From assembly GCF_020443565.1 (NCBI RefSeq), contig NZ_JAIZZN010000007.1, forward strand, positions 62,001 through 126,000: 64,000 nt of DNA, read 5' to 3'. The notes beneath the pieces were generated by a model. It made no database searches, was not told the origin of the DNA, and saw only the letters and a list, made by a program, of their open reading frames with translations. How positions within the stretch are numbered: the stretch's first letter is position 1; every line of letters begins with the position of its first letter. The translations under genes and the position numbers were made by a program. Source of the stretch: Clostridium sp. CS001. GTDB taxonomy: Bacteria > Bacillota > Clostridia > Clostridiales > Clostridiaceae. Shown piece after piece: positions 24,386 through 32,854 of the stretch.

Positions 24386-25834
24386 TTGTTTGATAGTATA
24401 TCCGAAGATAAAACATATAAAAATTTATTTAATGGTGAATGGGTTAGCTCTATTAATACTATAGATATTTTTTCTACCGTTGACAATAGCTTGGTAGGTA
24501 GAATTCCAGCTATGAGCAAAGATGAGGCCAGTGTAGTTATTGAAAATTCAAAGTCCTCCCAAAAGGAATGGGCTGCTATGGCCATTAGCGCAAGAGCTGC
24601 AATTCTCCACAAATGTGCTAACTTAATTGATGAAAATGTTGATTACCTATCGCAAATCATGCAAAAGGAAATTGCAAAAGATAATCATTCCTGCATCGCT
24701 GAAATAAAAAGAACTGCTGATTTTATAAGATTTACCGCAGATGCTGGTAAACATTTGGAAGGGGAGACTATTGGTGCTGATAATTTTCCTGGTTTCAAGA
24801 AAAATAAAATTTCCTTTGTAACTAGAGTACCTGTTGGCACTGTTCTTGCCATTTCCCCTTTCAATTATCCTATTAATCTTTCTGCTTCTAAAATTGCACC
24901 AGCCCTTATTGGTGGAAATAGTGTAATTTTAAAGCCCCCTACTCAAGGCTCTATTAGTGCACTTCATCTTGCTTGCATTTTTCACGAAGCAGGTGTTCCT
25001 CGCGGAGTTATAAACACGATAACGGGAAGAGGCTCTGAAATAGGTGATTACTTAGTTACCCACAAGGACATTAACTTTATAAACTTTACTGGAAGCACTG
25101 AGGTAGGTCTCCATATAGCCTTAATTGCTGGCATGGTACCTATGATTATGGAACTTGGCGGAAAAGATGCTGCCATAATATTAAGCGATGCTGATATTCA
25201 AGGTGCCGCAAAAGATATTGTTACTGGTGCCTTTAGCTATTCTGGTCAAAGATGTACTGCAGTAAAAAGAGTTTTAGTTATAGAGGATGTTGCAGATATC
25301 CTTATTGACGAGTTGATGAAAAATATTAAATTGCTAAGGGTAGGTAACCCAGAAGATGGCTGCGAGATAACTCCCCTTATAGACAATCGCAGTGCAGACT
25401 ACATCCAAGAACTTATAGATGATGCAATTGCTCAGGGCGCTACTTTATTGTTTGGAAACAAGCGAAAGGGAAATTTAGTTTACCCAACTTTATTTGATAA
25501 CATTACTACAAATATGCGGCTAGCTTGGGAGGAACCCTTTGGACCTGTACTCCCTGTTATTAGGGTTAAAGATATTAATGAAGCCATTGAGATAGCTAAC
25601 AAATCTGTGTATGGGCTTCAATCTTCTGTTTATACTAAAAATATAGATGATGCCTTTAATATTGCAAACCGATTAGAAGTAGGCACTGTTCAAATTAATA
25701 ATAAAACCGAAAGAGGCCCTGACCATTTTCCTTTCTCTGGAACAAAATCCTCTGGTATGGGTACTCAAGGTATAAGATATAGTATTGAAGCTATGACTAG
25801 ACCTAAAGCAATAGTTTTACTCATAAATCCATAA
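24386..25834 (+). CDS. gapN: NADP-dependent non-phosphorylating glyceraldehyde-3-phosphate dehydrogenase
   Basis: This 482-residue aldehyde dehydrogenase has catalytic Cys290 in YSGQRCTAVKRV and general base Glu256 in MELGGKDAA. The cofactor loop is FTGSTEVG, with SPFNYPINL earlier. TERGPDHFPFSGTKSSG near the C-terminus and RGSEIGDYLV are typical of GapN rather than of other ALDHs. The enzyme oxidises glyceraldehyde-3-phosphate to 3-phosphoglycerate and gives NADPH, bypassing one ATP-forming step. It starts at TTG with GAGGTG 7 nt upstream. It is monocistronic, with a strong bidirectional terminator after it. Confidence 0.88.
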   Translation: MFDSISEDKTYKNLFNGEWVSSINTIDIFSTVDNSLVGRIPAMSKDEASVVIENSKSSQKEWAAMAISARAAILHKCANLIDENVDYLSQIMQKEIAKDNHSCIAEIKRTADFIRFTADAGKHLEGETIGADNFPGFKKNKISFVTRVPVGTVLAISPFNYPINLSASKIAPALIGGNSVILKPPTQGSISALHLACIFHEAGVPRGVINTITGRGSEIGDYLVTHKDINFINFTGSTEVGLHIALIAGMVPMIMELGGKDAAIILSDADIQGAAKDIVTGAFSYSGQRCTAVKRVLVIEDVADILIDELMKNIKLLRVGNPEDGCEITPLIDNRSADYIQELIDDAIAQGATLLFGNKRKGNLVYPTLFDNITTNMRLAWEEPFGPVLPVIRVKDINEAIEIANKSVYGLQSSVYTKNIDDAFNIANRLEVGTVQINNKTERGPDHFPFSGTKSSGMGTQGIRYSIEAMTRPKAIVLLINP

Positions 25835-25855
25835 TATAATTAATAATTCAACAAT

Positions 25856-25901
25856 AAATAGTAAAAGAAGCAGGTTTTATAAACTGCTTCTTTTACTATT
25901 T
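25856..25901. terminator. 18-bp bidirectional terminator between gapN and plsC
   Basis: AAATAGTAAAAGAAGCAG (25856-25873) pairs perfectly with 25884-25901. The two convergent genes share it; the plsC stop codon lies inside the loop. Confidence 0.85.
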
Positions 25902-26614
25902 AAATCATCCAAATTACCTTGGATTATATTTCTTACTACTTCTGAAATATCAGCTTTTTCTTCTTTTGACATACCCTCAAGATATATAGGCTTGCCTATT
26001 ATAAGCTTGGCATTTGCTTTCTTAACTTTTCCATTGTTGCCTTCCATGGCTTTATTAGTATCATAAATAGTTATAGGAACAATAGGAACTCCAGCTTTTA
26101 TTGCTAGTCTCATGCTGCCCTTCTTAAATTCTCCCATAACGTTGCTTCTACTTCTAGTCCCTTCCGGAAAGATAATCATAGAATATCCATTTTTCAAATT
26201 TTCTACACCCTCCGTAATTGCTTTTAAAGCCTCTCTTGGGTTCTCTCTATCCAAAAACACACAATGGATTTGCCTCATCCAATAATTCACTATTGGTATC
26301 TTTTCCATGTCTTTTTTAGCAATTGCACCTGTAAGCCTGTCCGTATTAGCGAGTATTGCTGGTATATCAAGATTACTTTGATGATTTCCAACAAAAACAC
26401 AAGGTTCTTTTGGTATGTTTTCTCTTCCTGTTACCGTCAAACTTAACCCTGCAATTTTAAGCACAAAGTTAGACCACGTTCTAACTGTATTAGCTAGATA
26501 AGCATCTGTCTCTTTTTTACCTTTATGCTTTATTATACTCTTAAGCTTTACTTTCTTAGTATTTATCCAAATTAGATTAATAATGAAACAAAAATAAAAA
26601 TATATAGTTCTCAT
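25877..26614 (-). CDS. plsC: 1-acyl-sn-glycerol-3-phosphate acyltransferase
   Basis: This 245-residue acyltransferase has the catalytic HX4D motif NHQSNLD (His78, Asp83) and the glycerol-phosphate binding block FPEGTRSRS (Glu151). GVPIVPITI is the usual third motif. The N-terminal hydrophobic stretch (IYFYFCFIINLIWI) anchors it to the membrane, where it converts lysophosphatidate to phosphatidate for phospholipid synthesis. The start ATG has AAAGGA 7 nt upstream. It is convergent with gapN and divergent from the metallo-beta-lactamase-fold gene. Confidence 0.9.
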   Translation of the reverse strand: MRTIYFYFCFIINLIWINTKKVKLKSIIKHKGKKETDAYLANTVRTWSNFVLKIAGLSLTVTGRENIPKEPCVFVGNHQSNLDIPAILANTDRLTGAIAKKDMEKIPIVNYWMRQIHCVFLDRENPREALKAITEGVENLKNGYSMIIFPEGTRSRSNVMGEFKKGSMRLAIKAGVPIVPITIYDTNKAMEGNNGKVKKANAKLIIGKPIYLEGMSKEEKADISEVVRNIIQGNLDDLNSKRSSL

Positions 26615-26798
26615 ATCTATATCCTTTCATGTATCCTCGATTTAGTTACAACTATAATTATACTAGTTAATAAATCTTATATCAATTTCTTTTAGATATT
26701 GATATCTTTTTATAAAGATTGGTAAAACTATTTATGTAAGTATATAAATTACTTTTGTAAAGGTATTTATAAATAAATTATATATAGGAGATTAAGCT

Positions 26799-27665
26799 AT
26801 GAAAAATAGAAACTATTTAAAGTACACCTTATTCTATGGTCTTTTATTATTTGTAATTATAACTACAGGTTGCAGTTCCACTATAAAAACCAACTTAAAT
26901 TTAGAAAATAACATAGTTACTCATTTCATAGATGTAGGCCAAGGTGATTGTACACTAATTCAAGTAAATAATAAAAATCTATTAATTGATAGTGGTACTC
27001 CAGATTCAAAAGAGAGTGTAATCAGGTATCTAAAAAATAATAATATCAAAAATCTTGATTATGTAATTGCAACTCATCCTCATGACGACCACATAGGTGG
27101 TATGGATAGCATAATCAAAAACTTTGTAGTAGGTGAATTTTATGCTCCCAAAGTTACCGCTTCTACAGAATCCTTTGAATCCATGATTGGGTCCTTGAAA
27201 AATAAAGGCCTTAAAATAAAAGTAGCCAAATCCAATATAAAACTAGATTTAGGCCCTGATACAAGCTGTATTATGCTATCCCCCAATAAGTTGAGCTATA
27301 AAGATACAAATAACTACTCCTGCGTCATAAAGGTATCTTACAAAAACTCTACTTACTTATTTACGGGTGATATGGAAAATCTAATTGAACAAGAACTTTT
27401 AAATAAAGGCTATGACTTAAAATCTGATGTACTTAAAGTTGCCCATCATGGTAGTAACTCATCAACCTCACAACAATTTCTAAACAAAGTCTCTCCACAA
27501 ATTGCAGTAATAAGTTGTGGCGTCGCAAATATTTACGGTCATCCAACCAAAGAAACTCTAGATAAACTAAAGAAAGTAAATTGTACTGTATATAGAACCG
27601 ATTTAGATAAAAATATTATACTCATAAGCGATGGTGTAGCTATAAATAGACTAATCACAAATTGA
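26799..27665 (+). CDS. ComEC-like metallo-beta-lactamase-fold lipoprotein
   Basis: This 288-residue protein has an N-terminal lipoprotein signal with the lipobox ITTGC (Cys25), so the domain would be tethered outside the membrane. The catalytic domain starts THFIDVGQGDCTLI and has the metal motif THPHDDH (His93, His95, Asp97, His98), YLFTGD and VAHHGSNSS. It corresponds to the soluble C-terminal domain of ComEC, without the membrane channel. It could be a secreted nuclease or phosphodiesterase; the substrate is not known. It is convergent with, and 7 bp from, the next gene. Confidence 0.85.
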   Translation: MKNRNYLKYTLFYGLLLFVIITTGCSSTIKTNLNLENNIVTHFIDVGQGDCTLIQVNNKNLLIDSGTPDSKESVIRYLKNNNIKNLDYVIATHPHDDHIGGMDSIIKNFVVGEFYAPKVTASTESFESMIGSLKNKGLKIKVAKSNIKLDLGPDTSCIMLSPNKLSYKDTNNYSCVIKVSYKNSTYLFTGDMENLIEQELLNKGYDLKSDVLKVAHHGSNSSTSQQFLNKVSPQIAVISCGVANIYGHPTKETLDKLKKVNCTVYRTDLDKNIILISDGVAINRLITN

Positions 27666-27672
27666 GTCTTTT

Positions 27673-28455
27673 TTATTTCCAATCCTTATCTATAATATCC
27701 CATACCATCTTTCCCACTCTAGATATAGTAGTTATCCCATAAACATTGTTAGGTAAGTTACTAGCCATTACTGTAAAAAGGAACTTTCCCTTTGGGATCA
27801 TAATTAATACTGTATCATTTTCAACAGTTTCAAGGCTACCTCCCTTACTTGCAATATTAGCTTGGATTTGCCTAGGCACATAAAAAGGTATTTTGTTAGT
27901 AACTTGTTGTTTTTTTAATATATTTATAATTAGGTCACTATTTTCTTCACTTAAGTATTGCTTTAGATACAGTAACTTAAAGCATTTACTCAGATCATAG
28001 CTACTAGTAGTATTTTCTAATTCTTCTTGCTCTAATTTGATTTCTGTTGTAACCCTTTTCAAATTTGTGTTTCTTATGCCCATTTCTTTAAACAATTGAT
28101 TTATTCTCTCCATGCCTAAAACTTCAATAATCTTATTTGCTGCAGTATTATCACTTTGTATAAGCATTGCTATAAATAAATCAAATAGCGTGTATTCTTT
28201 TCCAGAAAACTCATGAATTATTCCATTTGTGCCATGGACTTTATCTTCTAATTCTATTTTAATTTTAGACTCTAATTGCACTTTACCATTTTCCACTTCT
28301 TTAAGTAAAACCATTGCCAGTGGTAGCTTTATGCATCCAGCTGACACCATTTGTTTATTCTCATGCATTCCATAAAGATATCCACTTTCTATTTCTTCAA
28401 AATAGAAACTGTATTTACCTTCCCTTGTGTCTAAGTACTTTTTTATTACTTTCAT
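27673..28455 (-). CDS. Class A beta-lactamase-fold protein lacking the catalytic serine
   Basis: This 260-residue protein has the fold and motifs of a penicillin-recognising serine hydrolase: VSAGCIKLP at the SxxK position, QSDNTAAN (Ser101-Asp102-Asn103) and ASKGGSL (KTG-like). The SxxK motif should have Ser three residues before the Lys. Here that place (residue 40) is Gly, followed by Cys41, with Lys43 kept. Unless the Cys takes over, it should be inactive and might bind peptidoglycan or act as a sensor. There is no signal peptide, so the protein is probably cytoplasmic, which is also unusual. RBS AGGAGGAG precedes the ATG. Confidence 0.8.
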   Translation of the reverse strand: MKVIKKYLDTREGKYSFYFEEIESGYLYGMHENKQMVSAGCIKLPLAMVLLKEVENGKVQLESKIKIELEDKVHGTNGIIHEFSGKEYTLFDLFIAMLIQSDNTAANKIIEVLGMERINQLFKEMGIRNTNLKRVTTEIKLEQEELENTTSSYDLSKCFKLLYLKQYLSEENSDLIINILKKQQVTNKIPFYVPRQIQANIASKGGSLETVENDTVLIMIPKGKFLFTVMASNLPNNVYGITTISRVGKMVWDIIDKDWK

Positions 28456-28621
28456 GATCTCCTCCTGATTTCCCTTGTTTTCTGTGGCATATAAATCCCA
28501 AAAACTCTATTTGCTATATTATACACCATAGGAAGCAAAATATAAATGATATAATGCAATTAATGAAATATTTTCACCTTTTCAACATCCTATAATAATA
28601 TAATTTAAATTTTGAAACTAT

Positions 28622-29734
28622 TTACTTTTGGATTACCACTTCTCTATCCAAATTTTTACCATCTTGTGACAACTTAATAGTATTTACACCTTTAATAATT
28701 TTTAAATCAAAAAAAGTTTCTACTTTTATATAATCGCTGCCGTTAACGCTTATGAAATATTTTGAAATCATATAACTATTTAGAAATGCTCCTCCAGTAA
28801 AGTTCTCTACTCCTTTTTCATCATTCTTCAAATCTTTCTTTGCAAATATTAATGTAGGTATTTTATCATTATCAGTATTTACGTACTCTATCTTAGGAGA
28901 TTTGTTAAAAACCTCTGTACTATTAACAAATATACTTGGTTTAACAAATCCTTCCTTTGTTTCTATAGTAGGAAGCTGTTTTTCTTTTAAAAAAGTAATT
29001 TCAGAGTTACTTTTTAGCTCCCCATATTTATTGTTATCTACAGATATACTATAACTTTCGTAATAGATTGACATGTTTTTTATATATTTATTAGTATCTT
29101 TTAAATGCTCAACTTTAACTTTTGCTATTCCCTTGTTTATTATTTCAACAGCACTTAATGGGATCTCTTTCTCTTTCATATAACATCCATTTACACCATC
29201 TATCATTACCCATTTTTTATATTTATCACTCCATATTTCACATACGCTAAAAAATGATTTGCTCTTATTGCTTTTATCCGTGCTCCTTAGTAAACCATGT
29301 CTCACATTTATACCAACCGAAGCTAAACATTCTTCATACATAGATGCATAATCACTATCTGATATGCCACTTCCATTGAAGGCTGCTTCCATTATATCAA
29401 TGGCATTTTTATCACTGGTCATAGATTTACTTTGTGCTTTTACGTTTTTATTAATAAATTCCATTATTTTTATAGAATTATCAAGTTGATCAGCCTTACT
29501 ATCTATAAGTTTAGCTAATCCATACTTAGTTTTAAGTTTTAATAAATTGTCATTCTGAGAATTCAGGTAGTAAAAGTGAATATTATCTCCACCATAAATA
29601 TTGTCCCATTTCGTAACATTTAATCCCTTTTGATTATTGCTAAGATTGGTTCTAGTTTTATAATTCCAAAAAACTACTGCTGCTGTTATAAGCATAAAAA
29701 TTACTACCCTAATAATAAAACTCTTTCTTTTCAT
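28622..29734 (-). CDS. Membrane-anchored transglutaminase-like protein without canonical Cys/His
   Basis: This 370-residue protein has an N-terminal anchor (SFIIRVVIFMLITAAVVFW) and an extracytoplasmic region. Residues about 100-200 resemble a transglutaminase-like core (SDYASMYEECLASVGINVRHG, then SVCEIWSDKYKKWVMIDG). The usual catalytic Cys before DYA and the His before the WSD strand are not visible, so the domain seems degenerate. The C-terminal ~150 residues look like a beta-rich Ig-like module. I start at ATG 29734, since AGGAGG lies 4 nt upstream; an ATG 18 bp earlier has no RBS. Role unknown. Confidence 0.55.
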   Translation of the reverse strand: MKRKSFIIRVVIFMLITAAVVFWNYKTRTNLSNNQKGLNVTKWDNIYGGDNIHFYYLNSQNDNLLKLKTKYGLAKLIDSKADQLDNSIKIMEFINKNVKAQSKSMTSDKNAIDIMEAAFNGSGISDSDYASMYEECLASVGINVRHGLLRSTDKSNKSKSFFSVCEIWSDKYKKWVMIDGVNGCYMKEKEIPLSAVEIINKGIAKVKVEHLKDTNKYIKNMSIYYESYSISVDNNKYGELKSNSEITFLKEKQLPTIETKEGFVKPSIFVNSTEVFNKSPKIEYVNTDNDKIPTLIFAKKDLKNDEKGVENFTGGAFLNSYMISKYFISVNGSDYIKVETFFDLKIIKGVNTIKLSQDGKNLDREVVIQK

Positions 29735-29772
29735 AACTCCTCCTCTTGCCATCTAATTTAGGCACAAATCTA

Positions 29773-29824
29773 AATTATGTTATACTCATTAATAAATTCA
29801 TATTTATTAATGAGTATAACATAA
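29773..29824. repeat. 24-bp perfect palindrome
   Basis: The arm at 29773-29796 (ATTATGTTATACTCATTAAT and four more bases) pairs perfectly with 29801-29824 around TCAT. It lies between the pckA terminator and the start of the 28622-29734 gene, and the right arm includes a possible -10 box (TATAAC region). It may be an operator for that gene or an independent repeat. It is not T-run terminated. Confidence 0.6.
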
Positions 29825-29840
29825 TCATGGCAAAATTACA

Positions 29841-29884
29841 TAAAAAAAGACCGACGGATTATAAACTTTTTAACCGTCGGTCTT
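29841..29884 (-). terminator. Terminator of pckA
   Basis: AAAGACCGACGG (29845-29856) pairs with CCGTCGGTCTTT (29873-29884). On the minus strand the hairpin is followed by a U-run, 5 bp after the pckA stop. Confidence 0.85.
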
Positions 29885-29888
29885 TGTA

Positions 29889-31466
29889 TTATTTAGCTAT
29901 TGGACCAGCCTCTTTTATGCCTTCTGAAATTCCATTGAATTTTTTAAAGTTTTCACTAAATTTAAATGCTAATTCATTAGCTTTTTTAGTATACTTTTCT
30001 TTATTATCCCATGTGTTTTCTGGATTTAATATTTCAGATGGAACATTTGGAACAGAGTTTGGCACTGCTACTTTAAATATTGGATGATGTGTATACTCCA
30101 CATCTTTAAGTGATCCTTCTAGCGCTGCCTTTACCATAGCTCTTGTGTATGAAAGTTTCATTCTTGAACCTTCTCCATACTGGCCACCAGTCCAACCTGT
30201 ATTTACTAAAAACACTTCTGTATTGTGTTTATCTATTCTTTCCCCTAAAAGTTTAGCATAAACTGAAGGTTTCATAAGCATGAATGGTTCTCCAAAGCAA
30301 GATGAAAAAGTTGCTGTTGGCTCTGTAATTCCACGTTCTGTACCTGCAAGCTTACTTGTATATCCCGAAATGAAATGATACATTGCAGCTTCTTTTGAAA
30401 GCTTTGAAATTGGTGGAATAACTCCAAAAGCATCTGCTGTTAGGAATATTATTGTATTAGGATGTCCACCTATTCCACTTAGCTCAGCATTCTCTATGTA
30501 CTCTAAAGGATATCCCCCTCTAGTATTTTCTGTTAAACTATCATCATCATAATTAGGTACATTATTGTGATCAAGTACAACATTTTCAAGTAAAGCACCA
30601 AATTTTAATGCTGAAAAAATTTCTTTTTCATTTTCTTTATTAAGCTTTATAGCTTTAGCATAACATCCACCTTCAAAGTTAAACACACCCTTGTCACACC
30701 AACCATGTTCATCATCACCAATAAGCTTTCTACTTGCATCTGCTGACAATGTTGTTTTTCCCGTTCCTGATAGACCGAAGAATACTGCAGTATCACCATC
30801 TTTACCTATATTAGCAGAGCAGTGCATTGGGAATACACCTCTTAGAGGTAATAGGAAATTCATTATTGAAAAAATAGATTTCTTGATTTCTCCTGCATAT
30901 TGAGTTCCACCAATTAATACAATTTTTTTATCAAAGTTAATTATAATGAAAGCCTCAGAATTTACTCCATCACTTGCGCCTTTAGCCTTAAAGCCTGGTG
31001 CTGCTATTACTGTAAATTCAGCTTCATGTGTTGAAAGCATATCTTTATCTGGTCTTCTAAATAATTGATTTGAAAGTAAAGCCTCTGATGCAAGTTCATT
31101 TACAACTCGTATAGGTAGTTTATATTCTTCCATAGCACCAACATAACCATCAAAAACAAATAAATCTTTATCTCCTAGGTACTCACATACTTGACTATAT
31201 AAATTTTCAAATATTTTTTCTTCAATTGGTAAATTTACGCTACCCCAATTTATTAATTCATTAACGCTGTCTTGTGACACTATGAATCTATCCTTAGGGG
31301 ATCTTCCTGTATACTTCCCTGTATTTACAACCAATGCACCTGTTTCTGATAAAGTACCTTCTTCTCTAATTAAAGCAAAACTTACTAAGTTAGGTACTGA
31401 TAAATTCCTGTATATTTTTTTTGATGTGAAAATGTTTAAGTAATCTAAGTTTTCTAAGCAATTCAT
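29889..31466 (-). CDS. pckA: ATP-type phosphoenolpyruvate carboxykinase
   Basis: This 525-residue enzyme of full length reversibly converts oxaloacetate and ATP to PEP, CO2 and ADP. It shows [10 protein letters not shown] (substrate site), [15 protein letters not shown] (PEPCK signature with the metal-binding Lys), [13 protein letters not shown] (P-loop) and IGDDEHGW. The RBS GGGGGG lies close before the ATG. It is monocistronic with its own terminator. In clostridia it links the C4 acids to gluconeogenesis or works anaplerotically. Confidence 0.97.
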   Translation of the reverse strand: MNCLENLDYLNIFTSKKIYRNLSVPNLVSFALIREEGTLSETGALVVNTGKYTGRSPKDRFIVSQDSVNELINWGSVNLPIEEKIFENLYSQVCEYLGDKDLFVFDGYVGAMEEYKLPIRVVNELASEALLSNQLFRRPDKDMLSTHEAEFTVIAAPGFKAKGASDGVNSEAFIIINFDKKIVLIGGTQYAGEIKKSIFSIMNFLLPLRGVFPMHCSANIGKDGDTAVFFGLSGTGKTTLSADASRKLIGDDEHGWCDKGVFNFEGGCYAKAIKLNKENEKEIFSALKFGALLENVVLDHNNVPNYDDDSLTENTRGGYPLEYIENAELSGIGGHPNTIIFLTADAFGVIPPISKLSKEAAMYHFISGYTSKLAGTERGITEPTATFSSCFGEPFMLMKPSVYAKLLGERIDKHNTEVFLVNTGWTGGQYGEGSRMKLSYTRAMVKAALEGSLKDVEYTHHPIFKVAVPNSVPNVPSEILNPENTWDNKEKYTKKANELAFKFSENFKKFNGISEGIKEAGPIAK

Positions 31467-31890
31467 AATGTTACCCCCCGTTACTAAATTTTTTATTTTT
31501 TTATATTTAATGTTATTTAATAATTAGTTACATAATAATATATCTTCAATACCTATTAAGTTTTGTTACTATACTAATATATTACAACATTTAATTAAAA
31601 ATGCAAGAAAAAAATTATAAATATATTAATTTAATGTTTTTTTGAATAGTTACTTTCATTATGATTACTTATTGCATTTATAGCATACTCTAATATGTTT
31701 TCATGATGTATTATTTCATCTAAGATTTATACCACCTAATAATTGCATAATTGGCTTTATATCAAGGTTATGAGCATAAACTAAATTATATTTAGTTTAA
31801 TTCTAATATAATAAAATTTAGTTTATCATATAAAATCATTGTTAAACCTTTATCAAAAAGATTGATATACTTCTTTAAAAATCATGCAAT
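31467..31890. other. Intergenic region with a frame-shifted gene remnant and a palindrome
   Basis: On the minus strand 31775-31719 reads AHNLDIKPIMQLLGGINLR. A one-base shift then continues as LDEIIHHENILEYAINAI to a stop at 31631. Together they look like the C-terminus of a helical, possibly ferritin-like protein that has been lost. To its right TAAACTAAAT/ATTTAGTTTA forms a perfect palindrome (about 31777-31799), with a third half-site near 31812. These may be an old operator. The family of the remnant is uncertain. Confidence 0.35.
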
Positions 31891-31927
31891 AAAAAAACTT
31901 CAGGGAAAGTTTAACCCTTCCCTGAAG
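31891..31927 (-). terminator. Terminator of the EamA transporter gene
   Basis: CTTCAGGGAA (31898-31907) pairs with TTCCCTGAAG (31918-31927). On the minus strand it is followed by a U-run (31891-31897). Confidence 0.8.
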
Positions 31928-31981
31928 CTATTTATATTATAAAACTAAAAATCATACTTTAAGTATCCATTATCATATAAT

Positions 31982-32839
31982 TTATTCTCTTATCATATAT
32001 ACTGCACCTACTACTATAACAATCCCCACTATTTGCATAATTCCAATATTCTCATGTAATATAAAAAACGATATAATCATCGCCGTTGGTATTTCGATAT
32101 TCCCAATTATAGATACCTTTAGTGACCCTATGCGCTTTATGGCTGCATATAATAAAGTTAGTGGTATAATCTCACAAAACACAGCAAGAATAGTCGTATA
32201 TAAAAGTAAACTTGTATTCACTTCACCACTAAAAACAAATATAGGAAACTTGTATATCATAAGAGATAATAACGAGAATAGCGTTGAATATGCATTAATT
32301 GTTAGGGGTTCTAATCCTTGCAACTTTTCTTCACTATAAATATTCATGAAGGCGTAAAACATTGCACACATTAATGCAACTGCAACTCCTATAATAGAAT
32401 ATTTAAGCTGCCCCGATAGTATATCTAAAGTTAAAACACAACCGAAAAATGCTAGGAGCACAGCAAAAAGCTTTTTATATCCTAAATGACTTTTCTTAAA
32501 AACAGCTGAATATACAAACACTATTAAAGGATAAGTGTATAACAATATAGCCACTACTTCCATGGGCAGGTAGTTAAAGGATATATAATAAAGAACAGTC
32601 ATAAATGTATTTCCAACTATGCCAAGTATGGCTAACCTTAATAACTGTAGCCTTGTAATTTTAAAAGACTTTTTATCAAAAACATACATAAGAAGAAACA
32701 TTAATGGTACAGCTATCATATATTGCAACGTTAATAAACTTATAGAGTCAATTCCTCCTACATAAGCCATCTTTACAAAAAGACCTGCACTTCCAAATAA
32801 TATAGCCGAGAGAATTGAGTAAATATATCCTTTTTTCAA
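31982..32839 (-). CDS. EamA/DMT-family transporter
   Basis: This 285-residue protein has ten membrane helices arranged as two EamA repeats of five. The first starts GYIYSILSAILFGSAGLFVK, the second near IGVAVALMCAMFYAFMNIYSE. The last helices (IEIPTAMIISFFIL and VGIVIVVGAVYMI) are typical. These carriers move metabolites or drugs; no substrate is evident. It starts at TTG with AAAGGCG upstream and follows the TPR gene by 15 bp, so the two are co-transcribed. Confidence 0.88.
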   Translation of the reverse strand: MKKGYIYSILSAILFGSAGLFVKMAYVGGIDSISLLTLQYMIAVPLMFLLMYVFDKKSFKITRLQLLRLAILGIVGNTFMTVLYYISFNYLPMEVVAILLYTYPLIVFVYSAVFKKSHLGYKKLFAVLLAFFGCVLTLDILSGQLKYSIIGVAVALMCAMFYAFMNIYSEEKLQGLEPLTINAYSTLFSLLSLMIYKFPIFVFSGEVNTSLLLYTTILAVFCEIIPLTLLYAAIKRIGSLKVSIIGNIEIPTAMIISFFILHENIGIMQIVGIVIVVGAVYMIRE

Positions 32840-32854
32840 AGAAACACGCCTTTC

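Noticed and set aside
24386-25834. Reading the gene as a generic succinate-semialdehyde or benzaldehyde dehydrogenase
   Set aside because: RGSEIGDYL, CTAVKRV and TERGPDHFPF fit GapN better, although an enzyme assay would be decisive.
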